Source: Mangrovimonas spongiae (lineage in GTDB: Bacteria; Bacteroidota; Bacteroidia; Flavobacteriales; Flavobacteriaceae). From it: a stretch of 64,000 nt of DNA. The position numbers and the translations under genes are program-made. Under the pieces are notes generated by a model. The model was given only the letters and a program-made list of their open reading frames with translations. It did not search any database and had not been told where the DNA came from. Below, in pieces: positions 8,751 to 17,147 of the stretch (position 1 is the stretch's first letter; each line of letters begins with the position of its first letter). The stretch spans positions 558,001 to 622,000 of the forward strand of contig NZ_RWBG01000002.1 in the NCBI RefSeq assembly GCF_003944795.1, given 5' to 3'.

Positions 8751-9477
8751 ATTTGGACTTATAGGTAAAAATATTGCTTACTCATTCTCTAAAAACTACT
8801 TCAATAAAAAGTTTAAAAAGGAAACTATTCAAGCGTCTTATGAGAATTTCGATATTGATAGCATTGAAAACTTCCCAGCTATAATAACCAATACCGAAGG
8901 AATTAAAGGCTTAAATGTTACCATTCCCTACAAAGAAGCTATCATCCCTTTTTTAGATAAACTTGACAAAAAAGCAAAAAAAATTGGCGCTGTAAACACT
9001 ATAAAAATCACATCAAAAGGAAACTTAAAAGGCTATAATACCGATTACTACGGATTTAAAAAATCTTTAAAACCGTTGTTAAAACCACATCACAAAAGAG
9101 CATTAATTTTAGGAACAGGAGGCGCTAGTAAAGCCATCGCACAAGCATTAAAAAAACTAAATATAGACTACGTGTTTGTTTCTAGAAAACCTTCTAAAAA
9201 AGGCTTTTTCACTTATAATGCTTTAACAAAAGAACTTGTTAGCGACTACCAAATTATTATAAATTGTACGCCATTAGGCACATTCCCCAATGTACAAGAC
9301 TGCCCCAAAATACCTTATGACGCCATTACAAAAACGCATATTTTATACGATTTAATATACAATCCAGAAGAAACAAAATTTTTAACATTAGGGCGTAAAA
9401 AAGGGGCCACTACAATTAATGGATTAAAAATGCTACAACTACAAGCAGATAAAGCTTGGAGTATTTGGAACAAATAA
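8743..9477 (+). CDS. aroE: Shikimate dehydrogenase
   Basis: A 244-residue enzyme that reduces 3-dehydroshikimate to shikimate with NADPH in aromatic amino acid synthesis. Visible motifs are NVTIPYKEA (58-66, with catalytic lysine 64), GAVNT, NTDYYGF, the dinucleotide loop LGTGGASKAIA, INCTPLGTFPN, and the C-terminal NGLKMLQLQADKAWSIW. I chose the ATG at 8743, because MDKFGLIGKNIAYSFS is the usual family N-terminus; the upstream in-frame ATG at 8719 adds eight residues inside the previous gene. Length is slightly below E. coli AroE (272), as is usual for this lineage. Confidence 0.95.
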   Translation: MDKFGLIGKNIAYSFSKNYFNKKFKKETIQASYENFDIDSIENFPAIITNTEGIKGLNVTIPYKEAIIPFLDKLDKKAKKIGAVNTIKITSKGNLKGYNTDYYGFKKSLKPLLKPHHKRALILGTGGASKAIAQALKKLNIDYVFVSRKPSKKGFFTYNALTKELVSDYQIIINCTPLGTFPNVQDCPKIPYDAITKTHILYDLIYNPEETKFLTLGRKKGATTINGLKMLQLQADKAWSIWNK

Positions 9478-9566
9478 AACGGGTTTTATTTTAAAGGTTT
9501 TGTTTGTAATAAAGTTGTTACTATCTTTAACGCACAAGCTATTTTAAGAACCTTAACATTTTTTAG

Positions 9567-11489
9567 ATGTCAACAGAGAAAGATAACCTGCCACAAGCAG
9601 AAGGAGAAGAAAACAATAAAACAACCATCACACCAGAAAACGAGGTAGACACTACAGCCGAAACACCACAAGAACCACAAGCTGATGATGTTTCGAATGA
9701 TGATGACAAAGCTATTTCAGAAATAGATGAATCTAACGCTAAAGATGCAGAAGACGAACAGTCTAACGATTCTATTGAAATGAAAGCGTACGAAAAAATG
9801 TCGTTAGAAGAATTGGTTGACGAATTAGAAAAGCTTGTTAAAAACGAGAAAATTCAAGCCATTAAACAACACGTGTATGAAATTAGAAAAGAATTCAAAT
9901 CACACTTTAATACCCTTGTTGAAGAAAAGAAAGAAGAATTTTTAGAAAATGGCGGCAACGAAATAGACTTCGATTACTCCAATCCATTACAAAAACGCTT
10001 TAACGAAGCCTATAACCATTACAAAGAAAAACGTAATTCGCATTATAATAATTTACAAAAAAACTTAAAAGAAAACTTAGCAGAACGCCAAGAAATTATA
10101 GAGGAAATAAAGGGCTTGCTTAATGTTGAGGAAAATATTAATACCACATACAAACACTTTAAGGACTTACAAGATCGCTGGCGAAATGCTGGACCAATCC
10201 CTAGAGACAAATACAACAATACGTGGAATACTTACCATCATCATGTCGAAAATTTTTACGACTTCCTTCATCTAAATAGAGATTTACGCGATTTAGACTT
10301 TAAACATAATCTGGAGAAGAAAATAAAAATCATAGAACACGCTGAGGCTTTAGCTCAAGAAGAAGACGTAAACCATGCCTTTAGAGAATTACAGGTATTA
10401 CATAAAATGTGGAAAGAAGAATTAGGTCCGGTTGCCAAAGAATATCGTGAAGATATTTGGCAACGTTTTAAAAATGCCACCAAAGCAATTCATGATAAAA
10501 GACAAGTTTATTTTAATGAATTAGATAAAATTTACGAGAAAAATCTTGAGAAAAAACAAGAGATCATAGACAATATTAAAGCGATAAGCGATACCGGCGC
10601 AACATCGCACAATGGTTGGCAAAAAAGTATTAAAGAAGTTGAAGCCTTAAGAGAAGCTTTTTTTAATGCAGGAAAAGTACCTATAAAAGTTAACGAAGCC
10701 ACATGGGCAAAATTTAAAGATGTTGTAAGAACGTTTAATAGAAAGAAAAACGCCTTCTATAAAAACCTTAAAAAGGAACAATATAAAAACCTTGAAAAGA
10801 AACGAGAGCTCGTTAAAATAGCTGAAGATAACAAGGATAGTGAAGACTTTGAAACTACGACGCCTTTAATGAAAAAAATACAAAGCGACTGGAAAAAAAT
10901 AGGTCACGTTCCTAGAAAAGATAGCGATAAAATCTGGAAACAATTTAAAGCCGCTTGTAATCATTATTTTGACAAGTTTCACGCTTCAAGAAATAAAGCT
11001 AGTGAAGAAGAGCTTGATAATTTCAATAAAAAATCAGAGTTACTACAGGAAATTAAAGGTTTAAAAGTAGCCGATAAAGAAACCGATTTACCTGTAATAA
11101 AAGACTATGTTGAAAAATGGAAAGCTTTAGGTAATGTTCCTAGAAATAAACGCAACATAGAAAAAGAGTTAAACAAAACTCTAGATGGTTTTTTTAAAAC
11201 ACTTGGCTTAAACCCATCTGAAGCAGAGCTTATTAAATTTGATAAAAAATTAGAAGTTCTAAACAACCATCAAGACTCTAGACACCTTGATAATGAAAGA
11301 GTGTTTATTTCTAAGAAAATTAAGGAAATTAAAGGCGAAATCACCCAATTAGAAAACAACCTCCAGTTTTTCACTAATGTTGATGATGACAACCCTCTGG
11401 TTAAAGATGTTCATAAAAACATTCAAAAACATAAAGATGAACTTAGTTTATGGAAAACAAAACTTCAGAAAATTAAGAAACTATACTAG
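9567..11489 (+). CDS. DUF349 domain protein
   Basis: A 640-residue, highly charged and helical protein. The first ~75 residues are a disordered acidic segment (many E, D, Q, N, T). The rest has several DUF349 repeats, each with a pattern like FKDLQDRWRNAGPIPRDKYN, MKKIQSDWKKIGHVPRKDSD or VEKWKALGNVPRNKRN. A final coiled coil (about residues 580-640) ends the protein. There is no signal peptide. The molecular role of DUF349 is not established. It closes the forward block and is followed by a strong hairpin before the convergent mazG gene. Confidence 0.85.
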   Translation: MSTEKDNLPQAEGEENNKTTITPENEVDTTAETPQEPQADDVSNDDDKAISEIDESNAKDAEDEQSNDSIEMKAYEKMSLEELVDELEKLVKNEKIQAIKQHVYEIRKEFKSHFNTLVEEKKEEFLENGGNEIDFDYSNPLQKRFNEAYNHYKEKRNSHYNNLQKNLKENLAERQEIIEEIKGLLNVEENINTTYKHFKDLQDRWRNAGPIPRDKYNNTWNTYHHHVENFYDFLHLNRDLRDLDFKHNLEKKIKIIEHAEALAQEEDVNHAFRELQVLHKMWKEELGPVAKEYREDIWQRFKNATKAIHDKRQVYFNELDKIYEKNLEKKQEIIDNIKAISDTGATSHNGWQKSIKEVEALREAFFNAGKVPIKVNEATWAKFKDVVRTFNRKKNAFYKNLKKEQYKNLEKKRELVKIAEDNKDSEDFETTTPLMKKIQSDWKKIGHVPRKDSDKIWKQFKAACNHYFDKFHASRNKASEEELDNFNKKSELLQEIKGLKVADKETDLPVIKDYVEKWKALGNVPRNKRNIEKELNKTLDGFFKTLGLNPSEAELIKFDKKLEVLNNHQDSRHLDNERVFISKKIKEIKGEITQLENNLQFFTNVDDDNPLVKDVHKNIQKHKDELSLWKTKLQKIKKLY

Positions 11490-11501
11490 TATAAAATAAC
11501 C

Positions 11502-11531
11502 AAATCCTATTTGCGAAAGCAAATAGGATTT
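11502..11531. terminator. Intergenic hairpin between convergent DUF349 and mazG genes
   Basis: A perfect 13-bp stem (AAATCCTATTTGC paired with GCAAATAGGATTT) with a GAAA tetraloop lies 12 bases after the DUF349 stop. It lacks a clear T tract on either strand, so its role as terminator is inferred from strength and position. Confidence 0.55.
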
Positions 11532-11595
11532 AGGTTCCTAACTAAACTAACTAAACAGTTATTTTTCCCAACTAAAATAACCTACTTATGTTATA

Positions 11596-11656
11596 AAATG
11601 ACGTTTATTTTTTGAAGTAAATGTAGCTATTAATCACTGTGTTTTAAACGTCATTT
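11596..11656. repeat. 12-bp inverted repeat with 37-base spacer
   Basis: AAATGACGTTTA at 11596-11607 is repeated as its exact reverse complement at 11645-11656, in the gap between the DUF349 gene and mazG. The loop is too long for an ordinary terminator. It could pair as an RNA arm or be a protein site; nothing decides this. Confidence 0.4.
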
Positions 11657-11707
11657 ATTATATATACGATTAAAGTTCTTTTTTGGATTACAGAGTTTAA
11701 AAAAAAA

Positions 11708-12481
11708 TTACTTTTTTTTCGCTTCCTCCCAAAACACATTCATTTCATTCAAGGTCATGTCGCTTAAAGACTTGTTTATTTCCTTAGATTTAGTTTCTAA
11801 ATACTGAAATCTGTTTGAAAACTTCTTATTAGTTCTTTCTAAAGCATTTTCGGGGTTTATACCTAAAAATCTAGCATAATTCACCAAAGAAAACATTACA
11901 TCTCCAAACTCGTTTTCCATAGCGTTTTTATCGCCATTCTGCACTTCTTCTTTAAACTCGTTTAGCTCCTCTTCTACTTTTTCCCAGACTTGATTAGGTT
12001 CTTCCCAATCAAAACCTACGCCTGCTACTTTATCTTGAATTCTGTTTGCTTTTACCAAAGCAGGCAAACTTTTTGGCACTCCTTCTAGTACACTTTTTCT
12101 ACCTTCTTTTAACTTAATATTTTCCCAATTTCGCTTAACGTCTTCTTCGTTTTCTACAGTAACATCGCCATAAATATGCGGGTGTCTTTCTATTAATTTA
12201 TCACAAATACTATTACAAACGTCAGCGATATCAAAGTCGTTGGTTTCACTACCTATTTTAGAATAAAACACAATGTGTAATAAAATATCGCCTAACTCCT
12301 TTTTCACTTCATTTAAATCGTTATCTAAAATAGCATCGCCTAACTCGTAGGTTTCCTCTATGGTTAAATGACGTAATGTTTCCATAGTTTGCTTTTTATC
12401 CCAAGGGCATTGTTCTCGTAAATCGTCCATAATATTTAACAAACGTTCAAAACCTTTTAATTGCTCTGCTCTAGAATTCAT
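11708..12481 (-). CDS. mazG: Nucleoside triphosphate pyrophosphohydrolase MazG
   Basis: A 257-residue protein with two MazG domains, each carrying the acidic metal-binding helices of all-alpha NTP pyrophosphatases: EETYELGDAI with KKELGDILLHIVF in the first half, and EEELNEFKEE with EFGDVMFSLVNYARFL in the second. The enzyme hydrolyses (d)NTPs to monophosphate and pyrophosphate as a nucleotide house-cleaner. Length matches E. coli MazG (263). It is the last gene of the reverse run ruvX-def-DUF5606-mazG, but a terminator-like hairpin separates it from DUF5606, so it may be transcribed separately or by read-through. Confidence 0.95.
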   Translation of the reverse strand: MNSRAEQLKGFERLLNIMDDLREQCPWDKKQTMETLRHLTIEETYELGDAILDNDLNEVKKELGDILLHIVFYSKIGSETNDFDIADVCNSICDKLIERHPHIYGDVTVENEEDVKRNWENIKLKEGRKSVLEGVPKSLPALVKANRIQDKVAGVGFDWEEPNQVWEKVEEELNEFKEEVQNGDKNAMENEFGDVMFSLVNYARFLGINPENALERTNKKFSNRFQYLETKSKEINKSLSDMTLNEMNVFWEEAKKK

Positions 12482-12515
12482 TGTGTTTTTTTGTGTAAGT
12501 TGCTTTTTAAAATAA

Positions 12516-12545
12516 AAAAATCCAGCCGTTAGGCTAGATTTTTAT
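12516..12545 (-). terminator. Terminator after the DUF5606 gene
   Basis: On the minus strand, AAAAATCTAGCC pairs with GGCTGGATTTTT (one G-U) around a TAAC loop, followed by a T-rich tail. It lies 30 bases after the DUF5606 stop. Confidence 0.75.
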
Positions 12546-12575
12546 TTGTGTTTAATAATCATTCGAGGTTAATTT

Positions 12576-12995
12576 TTATTCTTCTTCATCTGAAGTTGAA
12601 ACTTCTTCTTCAAAATCTAACAAGTCATGTTTTTGAAGTAAGTTATACCATTGTATTACTTTTTTAATATCACTAGCATACACACGGTCTTCATCGTAAT
12701 CTGGTAAAATATTGAAGAAATATTCTTCTAATTTATCCTTACTTTCTTTATGACCTATTGCTGTTTGTTCGCCATTTTCTTTCTCCTTTATTAAAGCAAA
12801 AACATCTTGAAGTGGTTTCTCTTCTGTTAACGTGTAAATAGCTATTTCGCTTAGTAAGCTAACATTCTGGTGAATGTTAACAGAAATTCTTCTTTTATCT
12901 ACCAAAGATTCTGCAACAAATCCTGTTCTTGTTTGTGCTACTAATTTATACAATCCTGGTTTTCCTGATATGGCTAAAACTTTTTCTAATCCCAT
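12576..12995 (-). CDS. DUF5606 family protein
   Basis: A 139-residue small protein recognised by its N-terminus, LEKVLAISGKPGLYKLVAQT, and the following segment VAESLVDKRRISVNIHQNVSLLSEIAIYT. The C-terminus is strongly acidic. I recall DUF5606 as largely restricted to Bacteroidota, with no known function. It lies between def and mazG on the same strand and has a good promoter of its own, with both -33 and -7 elements, just upstream. Confidence 0.85.
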   Translation of the reverse strand: MGLEKVLAISGKPGLYKLVAQTRTGFVAESLVDKRRISVNIHQNVSLLSEIAIYTLTEEKPLQDVFALIKEKENGEQTAIGHKESKDKLEEYFFNILPDYDEDRVYASDIKKVIQWYNLLQKHDLLDFEEEVSTSDEEE

Positions 12996-13014
12996 AGGTT
13001 TATTTTAAAAAGTG

Positions 13015-13046
13015 CAAATATGCTTTGTTTGGCATTGTTCACCAAA
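13015..13046 (-). promoter_or_regulatory. Promoter of the DUF5606 gene
   Basis: On the minus strand a TTTG box (13043-13046) is followed after 20 bases by CATATTTG (13015-13022), one mismatch from TAnnTTTG. The start codon lies 19 bases further on. Spacing fits the Bacteroidota sigma-A promoter. Confidence 0.55.
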
Positions 13047-13047
13047 T

Positions 13048-13638
13048 TTATCGTCTCTTTTTTTGGTTAGGAAAACGCATTCTATAATCAACGTTTATCT
13101 TCCCTTTTGAAATATTATTAAGCTTACCTTTTATTAAGCGCTTTTTTAAACTTGATAGTTTATCTGTAAATAAAACACCTTCAATATGATCGTATTCATG
13201 TTGAATGACTCTTGCCGCTAGTCCTTCGAATGTTTCAACATGCTTGTTAAAGTTTTCATCAAAATATTCTATCGTTATTTTGGGCTTTCTAAACACATCT
13301 TCTCTAACATCTGGAATACTTAAACAACCTTCGTTAAATGCCCACTCGTCTCCTTCTTCTTCAGTAATTTTGGCATTTATAAACGTTCTCCTAAAAGTTT
13401 TTAAAAAGGCCTGCTCTTCTTCTGGCAATTCGTCATCTTCGGCAAACGGTGCAGCATCAATTACAAAAATTCTAATGGGCAATCCTATTTGAGGTGCTGC
13501 TAATCCAACACCATAAGCGCCTTCCATGGTTTCATACATATTATCTAACAACTCACCTAGTTTTGGGTAATCATTAGAAATATCTTTGGCTTTCTTTTTT
13601 AGTACTGGATCGCCGTAAGCAACAATTGGTAAAATCAT
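13048..13638 (-). CDS. def: Peptide deformylase
   Basis: A 196-residue metalloenzyme that removes the formyl group from the N-terminal methionine of nascent proteins. All three family motifs are present: GVGLAAPQIG (43-52), EGCLSIP (103-109, metal-binding cysteine) and HEYDH (147-151, two metal-binding histidines and the catalytic glutamate). An insertion rich in D and E (about 65-78) between motifs 1 and 2 is lineage-typical. It starts with ATG at 13638, 20 bases downstream of a -7 element. It lies in the ruvX-def-DUF5606 run. Confidence 0.97.
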   Translation of the reverse strand: MILPIVAYGDPVLKKKAKDISNDYPKLGELLDNMYETMEGAYGVGLAAPQIGLPIRIFVIDAAPFAEDDELPEEEQAFLKTFRRTFINAKITEEEGDEWAFNEGCLSIPDVREDVFRKPKITIEYFDENFNKHVETFEGLAARVIQHEYDHIEGVLFTDKLSSLKKRLIKGKLNNISKGKINVDYRMRFPNQKKRR

Positions 13639-13657
13639 AGTTTTTATTTTTCAAGTG

Positions 13658-13665
13658 CAAAAATA
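13658..13665 (-). promoter_or_regulatory. -7 promoter element of def
   Basis: The minus strand reads TATTTTTG, an exact TAnnTTTG, 19 bases before the def start codon. Confidence 0.5.
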
Positions 13666-13720
13666 CAATTCCTTGGAGGTTTTACAGCACTTTTAACTTA
13701 CAATTAAAAGATTAGCAAGG

Positions 13721-14131
13721 TTAGTTACTTGCTAAATAGCTTTGTAAAATAATAGTCGCGCTAATTTCGTCTACTAAAGCTTTGTTACGTCGTTGTTTTT
13801 TAGACAAGCCACTATCTATCATAGTTTGAAAGGCCATTTTAGACGTAAATCGCTCATCAACACGTTTTATAGGGATACTAGGGATTTCAGCTTCAAGCTT
13901 TTTTAAAAAGGGTAAAATTAATTCCTCGCTTTCCGACGCTTGGTTATTTAGCTGTTTTGGCTCTCCAACAACAAAAAGTTCAACGTCTTCTTTAGAAATA
14001 TAGGCTTTTAAAAACGCTAGCAACTCCTTTGTGTTTACAGTTGTTAACCCAGAGGCTATAATTTGTAATTCATCGGTAACAGCTATACCTGTTCTTTTGG
14101 CTCCAAAATCTATTGCTAAAATTCTTCCCAT
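13721..14131 (-). CDS. ruvX: Putative pre-16S rRNA nuclease / Holliday junction resolvase-like protein (RuvX/YqgF)
   Basis: A 136-residue RNase H-fold protein of the usual YqgF length. Visible motifs are ILAIDFGAKRTGIAV at the N-terminus (catalytic aspartate in the first strand), FVVGEPKQL, RVDERFTS (second acidic site) and DEISATIILQSYL near the end. In E. coli the orthologue takes part in 5' maturation of 16S rRNA; the resolvase label comes from its fold. A -7 element (TATTTTTG, 14138-14145 on the minus strand) lies only 6 bases before the ATG, so the transcript may be almost leaderless or the true start may be a little further in. Confidence 0.93.
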   Translation of the reverse strand: MGRILAIDFGAKRTGIAVTDELQIIASGLTTVNTKELLAFLKAYISKEDVELFVVGEPKQLNNQASESEELILPFLKKLEAEIPSIPIKRVDERFTSKMAFQTMIDSGLSKKQRRNKALVDEISATIILQSYLASN

Positions 14132-14198
14132 ATTTTACAAAAATACACAACTTGGTTTAAAGTTCTTTGATATGTTATACATTAAAAGTTTATACACT

Positions 14199-14206
14199 TA
14201 TATTTG
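14199..14206 (+). promoter_or_regulatory. -7 promoter element of dapD
   Basis: TATATTTG fits TAnnTTTG and ends 20 bases before the dapD ATG at 14227. A TTTG at 14166-14169 is too far upstream (29 bases) to be a confident -33 box. Confidence 0.5.
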
Positions 14207-14226
14207 CAGCGTAAATACAAATTAAA

Positions 14227-15042
14227 ATGAATAACTTAAAATCAATTATAGAAAACGCTTGGGATGACAGAGCGTTACTTAAAGAAGAAAAAACCATAAA
14301 TACCATACGTGAGGTTGTTTCCTTATTAGATTCTGGTGATTTACGTGTTGCCGAACCAACTGAAAATGGTTGGCAGGTAAACGAATGGGTAAAAAAAGCT
14401 GTTGTTTTATACTTCCCTATCCAGCAAATGGAAACTTTAGAAGTTGGTATTTTTGAATATCATGATAAAATACCTTTAAAAACTGGTTATAAAGAAAAAG
14501 GTATTCGTGTAGTACCACATGCTGTAGCACGTCATGGAGCTTATATTTCGAAAGGTGTTATTATGATGCCTAGCTATGTTAATATTGGTGCTTATGTAGA
14601 TGAAGGGACTATGGTAGATACTTGGGCTACTGTAGGAAGTTGCGCTCAAATTGGTAAAAACGTCCATCTTTCTGGTGGCGTTGGTATTGGTGGCGTTTTA
14701 GAACCTTTACAAGCAGCTCCAGTAATTATTGAAGATAATGCATTTGTTGGCTCACGCTGCATTGTTGTTGAAGGTGTTCGCGTTGAAAAAGAAGCTGTAC
14801 TTGGTGCCAATGTTGTGCTAACTGCATCGACAAAAATTATTGATGTAACAGGTGACAAACCTGTTGAAACAAAAGGTTTAGTTCCTGCTAGATCGGTAGT
14901 TATTCCTGGTAGTTACACGAAAAAATTCCCTGCTGGCGAATACAATGTTCCTTGTGCTTTAATTATTGGAAAACGCAAAGAAAGCACCAATAAAAAGACA
15001 TCACTTAACGATGCCTTACGTGAATATGATGTAGCTGTATAA
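14227..15042 (+). CDS. dapD: 2,3,4,5-tetrahydropyridine-2,6-dicarboxylate N-succinyltransferase
   Basis: A 271-residue enzyme, the normal DapD length. It succinylates tetrahydrodipicolinate in the lysine/diaminopimelate pathway, which also feeds peptidoglycan. The N-terminal helical domain is followed by a left-handed beta helix of hexapeptide repeats (about residues 105-210, for example GVIMMPSYVNIGAYVDEG, NVHLSGGVGIGGVLEP, VIIEDNAFVGSRCIVVEGV) and the C-terminal VPCALIIGKRK. The lysA gene at 52211 completes the same pathway. Its stop codon overlaps the start of the next gene (TAATG), so translation is coupled to the glycosyltransferase. Confidence 0.97.
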   Translation: MNNLKSIIENAWDDRALLKEEKTINTIREVVSLLDSGDLRVAEPTENGWQVNEWVKKAVVLYFPIQQMETLEVGIFEYHDKIPLKTGYKEKGIRVVPHAVARHGAYISKGVIMMPSYVNIGAYVDEGTMVDTWATVGSCAQIGKNVHLSGGVGIGGVLEPLQAAPVIIEDNAFVGSRCIVVEGVRVEKEAVLGANVVLTASTKIIDVTGDKPVETKGLVPARSVVIPGSYTKKFPAGEYNVPCALIIGKRKESTNKKTSLNDALREYDVAV

Positions 15043-16103
15043 TGAAAATCCTTATCATACAACAAAAAATGATTGGCGATGTGCTTACAAGTAGTATTCT
15101 ATTTGAAGCCATAAAGAAGAAGTACCCTAAAGCGGAGCTTCATTACTTGATTAATTCGCACACATTTCCTGTTGTAGAAAATAACCCGTTTATTGATGAC
15201 TTTAAATTTTTTACTCCTAAAATAGAAAACAATAAACGGGCTTTTTGGCATTTTTTAAAACACATTAAAAAAGAACAATACGATGTTGTTATTGATGTGT
15301 ACTCAAAAACCTCCAGTAATTTAATTACAGCGTTCTCCGGAGCAAAAACAAAAATTTCTAAGTATAAATGGTATACAAAATCAATTTATACGCATACGTT
15401 TAAAAACAAAGACAAAGCTAACACCAATGCTGGTTTAGCTATTGAAAACAGAATGCAACTTTTAGCCCCTATTTCTAAAGCATTAACTAAAGAAATAGTC
15501 AAGCCAAAAATTTACTTAACCAATGATGAAATTGTTAATTCACAAAAACAACTAAGCGATGCTGGGATTAATTTATCGCAACCCGTTTTTATGATTGGCG
15601 TTTTAGGAAGTGGTAATACAAAAACCTACCCCTTACCACATATGGCCAAGGTTATCGATTTTATTGTAGAGCAAACTAAAGGTCAAATCTTATTTAACTA
15701 CATTCCAAAACAATATACCGAAGCAAAAACAATTTATAATTTCTGCACATCAGAAACCAAAAAACATATTTATTTTGATGTTTTTGGTAAAAGCCTACGT
15801 GAATTTTTAGCCATTACAAATCATTGTACTGCTTTAATAGGCAATGAAGGTGGCGCCATAAATATGGCTAAAGCATTAAATATTCCTACATTTTCTATTT
15901 TTTCGCCTTGGATAAAAAAAGACGCTTGGAGTCTTTTTGAAGATGGCAAGACAAACGCTTCTATTCATTTAAAAGATATTAAACCAGAACTTTACGATGG
16001 AAAAACCATGAAAGAGATGAAAAAAGATGTCTTTGCACTTTATGATATTTTTCCTCCTGAGTTAATTATACCCAAATTAGAAAAGTTTTTAAAGCAGTTT
16101 TAA
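15042..16103 (+). CDS. Glycosyltransferase family 9 (heptosyltransferase-like)
   Basis: A 353-residue GT-B protein. The N-terminal domain opens with MKILIIQQKMIGDVLTSSIL and the C-terminal domain has the GNEGGAINMAKALNIPTFSIFSPW segment, both typical of GT9 heptosyltransferases, which add heptose or related sugars to the LPS core on the cytoplasmic side of the membrane. The actual sugar is not determined. It begins the surface-glycan locus; the ATG overlaps the dapD stop by one base. Its stop (TAA) shares the tetramer TTAA with the stop of the convergent next gene. Confidence 0.88.
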   Translation: MKILIIQQKMIGDVLTSSILFEAIKKKYPKAELHYLINSHTFPVVENNPFIDDFKFFTPKIENNKRAFWHFLKHIKKEQYDVVIDVYSKTSSNLITAFSGAKTKISKYKWYTKSIYTHTFKNKDKANTNAGLAIENRMQLLAPISKALTKEIVKPKIYLTNDEIVNSQKQLSDAGINLSQPVFMIGVLGSGNTKTYPLPHMAKVIDFIVEQTKGQILFNYIPKQYTEAKTIYNFCTSETKKHIYFDVFGKSLREFLAITNHCTALIGNEGGAINMAKALNIPTFSIFSPWIKKDAWSLFEDGKTNASIHLKDIKPELYDGKTMKEMKKDVFALYDIFPPELIIPKLEKFLKQF

Positions 16104-16930
16104 TCTTGGTTTTTCTTTATCCCAAAGTCTGTCCAGGTTTTCTTTTTCTTTTTTACCTCAGCTCTAATAGCTAAATTTCTATCTAAAGACTCTTTGGTTT
16201 TATAGCCTCTGGCATGGTCTAGATGAACACAAATAGCTTTATATCGTATTTGTTTAGACTTAATCCCTTTGTTAAATAAGCGCTCACCCAACTCTCTATC
16301 TGGACCACCATATTGCATACGCTCGTCATAGCCATTAATGGCAATTAAATCGCTTTTCCAAGCCGACGAATTACAGTTGTTAAATGTTGCTCCCGTTGGT
16401 GTAACTACATCTAAAAAATTGGCTATCCCATCTTTTGCGGATAGCTTTAATTTATTTTTAGAACTCACAACACCTTTGGTTTTTAGCCAGTTTACTTTAA
16501 AACAGTCTTGGTTCTTTATGTCTTCTGGAGTAATGGCTTCACTTGTATTCATAGGCAACTTACAATACCCGCCTGACAGGAAGTATCCTTTTTCGGCAAA
16601 TTTGGCATGTGTTTCTACAAAGTCGGCCCTTGGAATACAATCGCCATCGGTAAACAAAATATAGTCATTTTTTGCTTTAACAATCGCCTCATTTAAAATG
16701 GTTTGTCTTCTGTATCCTAAGTCTTCATGCCACAAATGAGTAATATTTACGGGATAGTCTTTTTTAAAGCTATCTATTAGATTTTTGGTTTCTTCGGTCG
16801 AACCATCATCTGCTACTATAATATCAAAATCATTATACGTTTGGTATTTATATCCTTCTAAAACTTTACTTAACCAATCTACTTTATTATAAGTAGCCAT
16901 GATAACGGTTATTTTTGGGTATTGTGACAT
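16100..16930 (-). CDS. Glycosyltransferase family 2 with galactosyltransferase-type C-terminal domain
   Basis: A 276-residue GT-A enzyme. It has MATYNKVDWL, VADDGSTEETKNLI, the DxD-type motif FTDGDCIPR, and a C-terminal segment INGYDERMQYGGPDRELGERL that resembles the glyco_transf_7C domain of bifunctional polymer-forming or galactosyl transferases. There is no membrane segment, so it acts on the cytoplasmic face. It is convergent with the GT9 gene and overlaps it by 4 bases. A -7 element (TACATTTG, minus strand 17046-17053) lies about 115 bases upstream and would give a long leader. Donor and acceptor are unknown. Confidence 0.88.
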   Translation of the reverse strand: MSQYPKITVIMATYNKVDWLSKVLEGYKYQTYNDFDIIVADDGSTEETKNLIDSFKKDYPVNITHLWHEDLGYRRQTILNEAIVKAKNDYILFTDGDCIPRADFVETHAKFAEKGYFLSGGYCKLPMNTSEAITPEDIKNQDCFKVNWLKTKGVVSSKNKLKLSAKDGIANFLDVVTPTGATFNNCNSSAWKSDLIAINGYDERMQYGGPDRELGERLFNKGIKSKQIRYKAICVHLDHARGYKTKESLDRNLAIRAEVKKKKKTWTDFGIKKNQD

Positions 16931-17147
16931 AATTTTTAAATAAATTCCTAGGTGTGTATGTTTTTATTTCGTTCGTATTTAACGACTTGCCGTACAACCT
17001 TATTTTTCTTTATAGATTTATCTTTTTATACGGACTTCTATAGTGCAAATGTACGTATATTAAACTATTTTGTAAGAAGGCATTTTAATTCCTTTTCTTT
17101 ATTTCTATATCTAAATTGGGTATTTTTACCAAAATTATTTTAAAAAG

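Noticed and set aside
16952-17143. A 63-codon open frame on the plus strand in the gap between divergent genes
   Set aside because: It is rich in F, L and Y with no family resemblance, spans the promoter region of the GT genes, and looks like AT-rich intergenic sequence.
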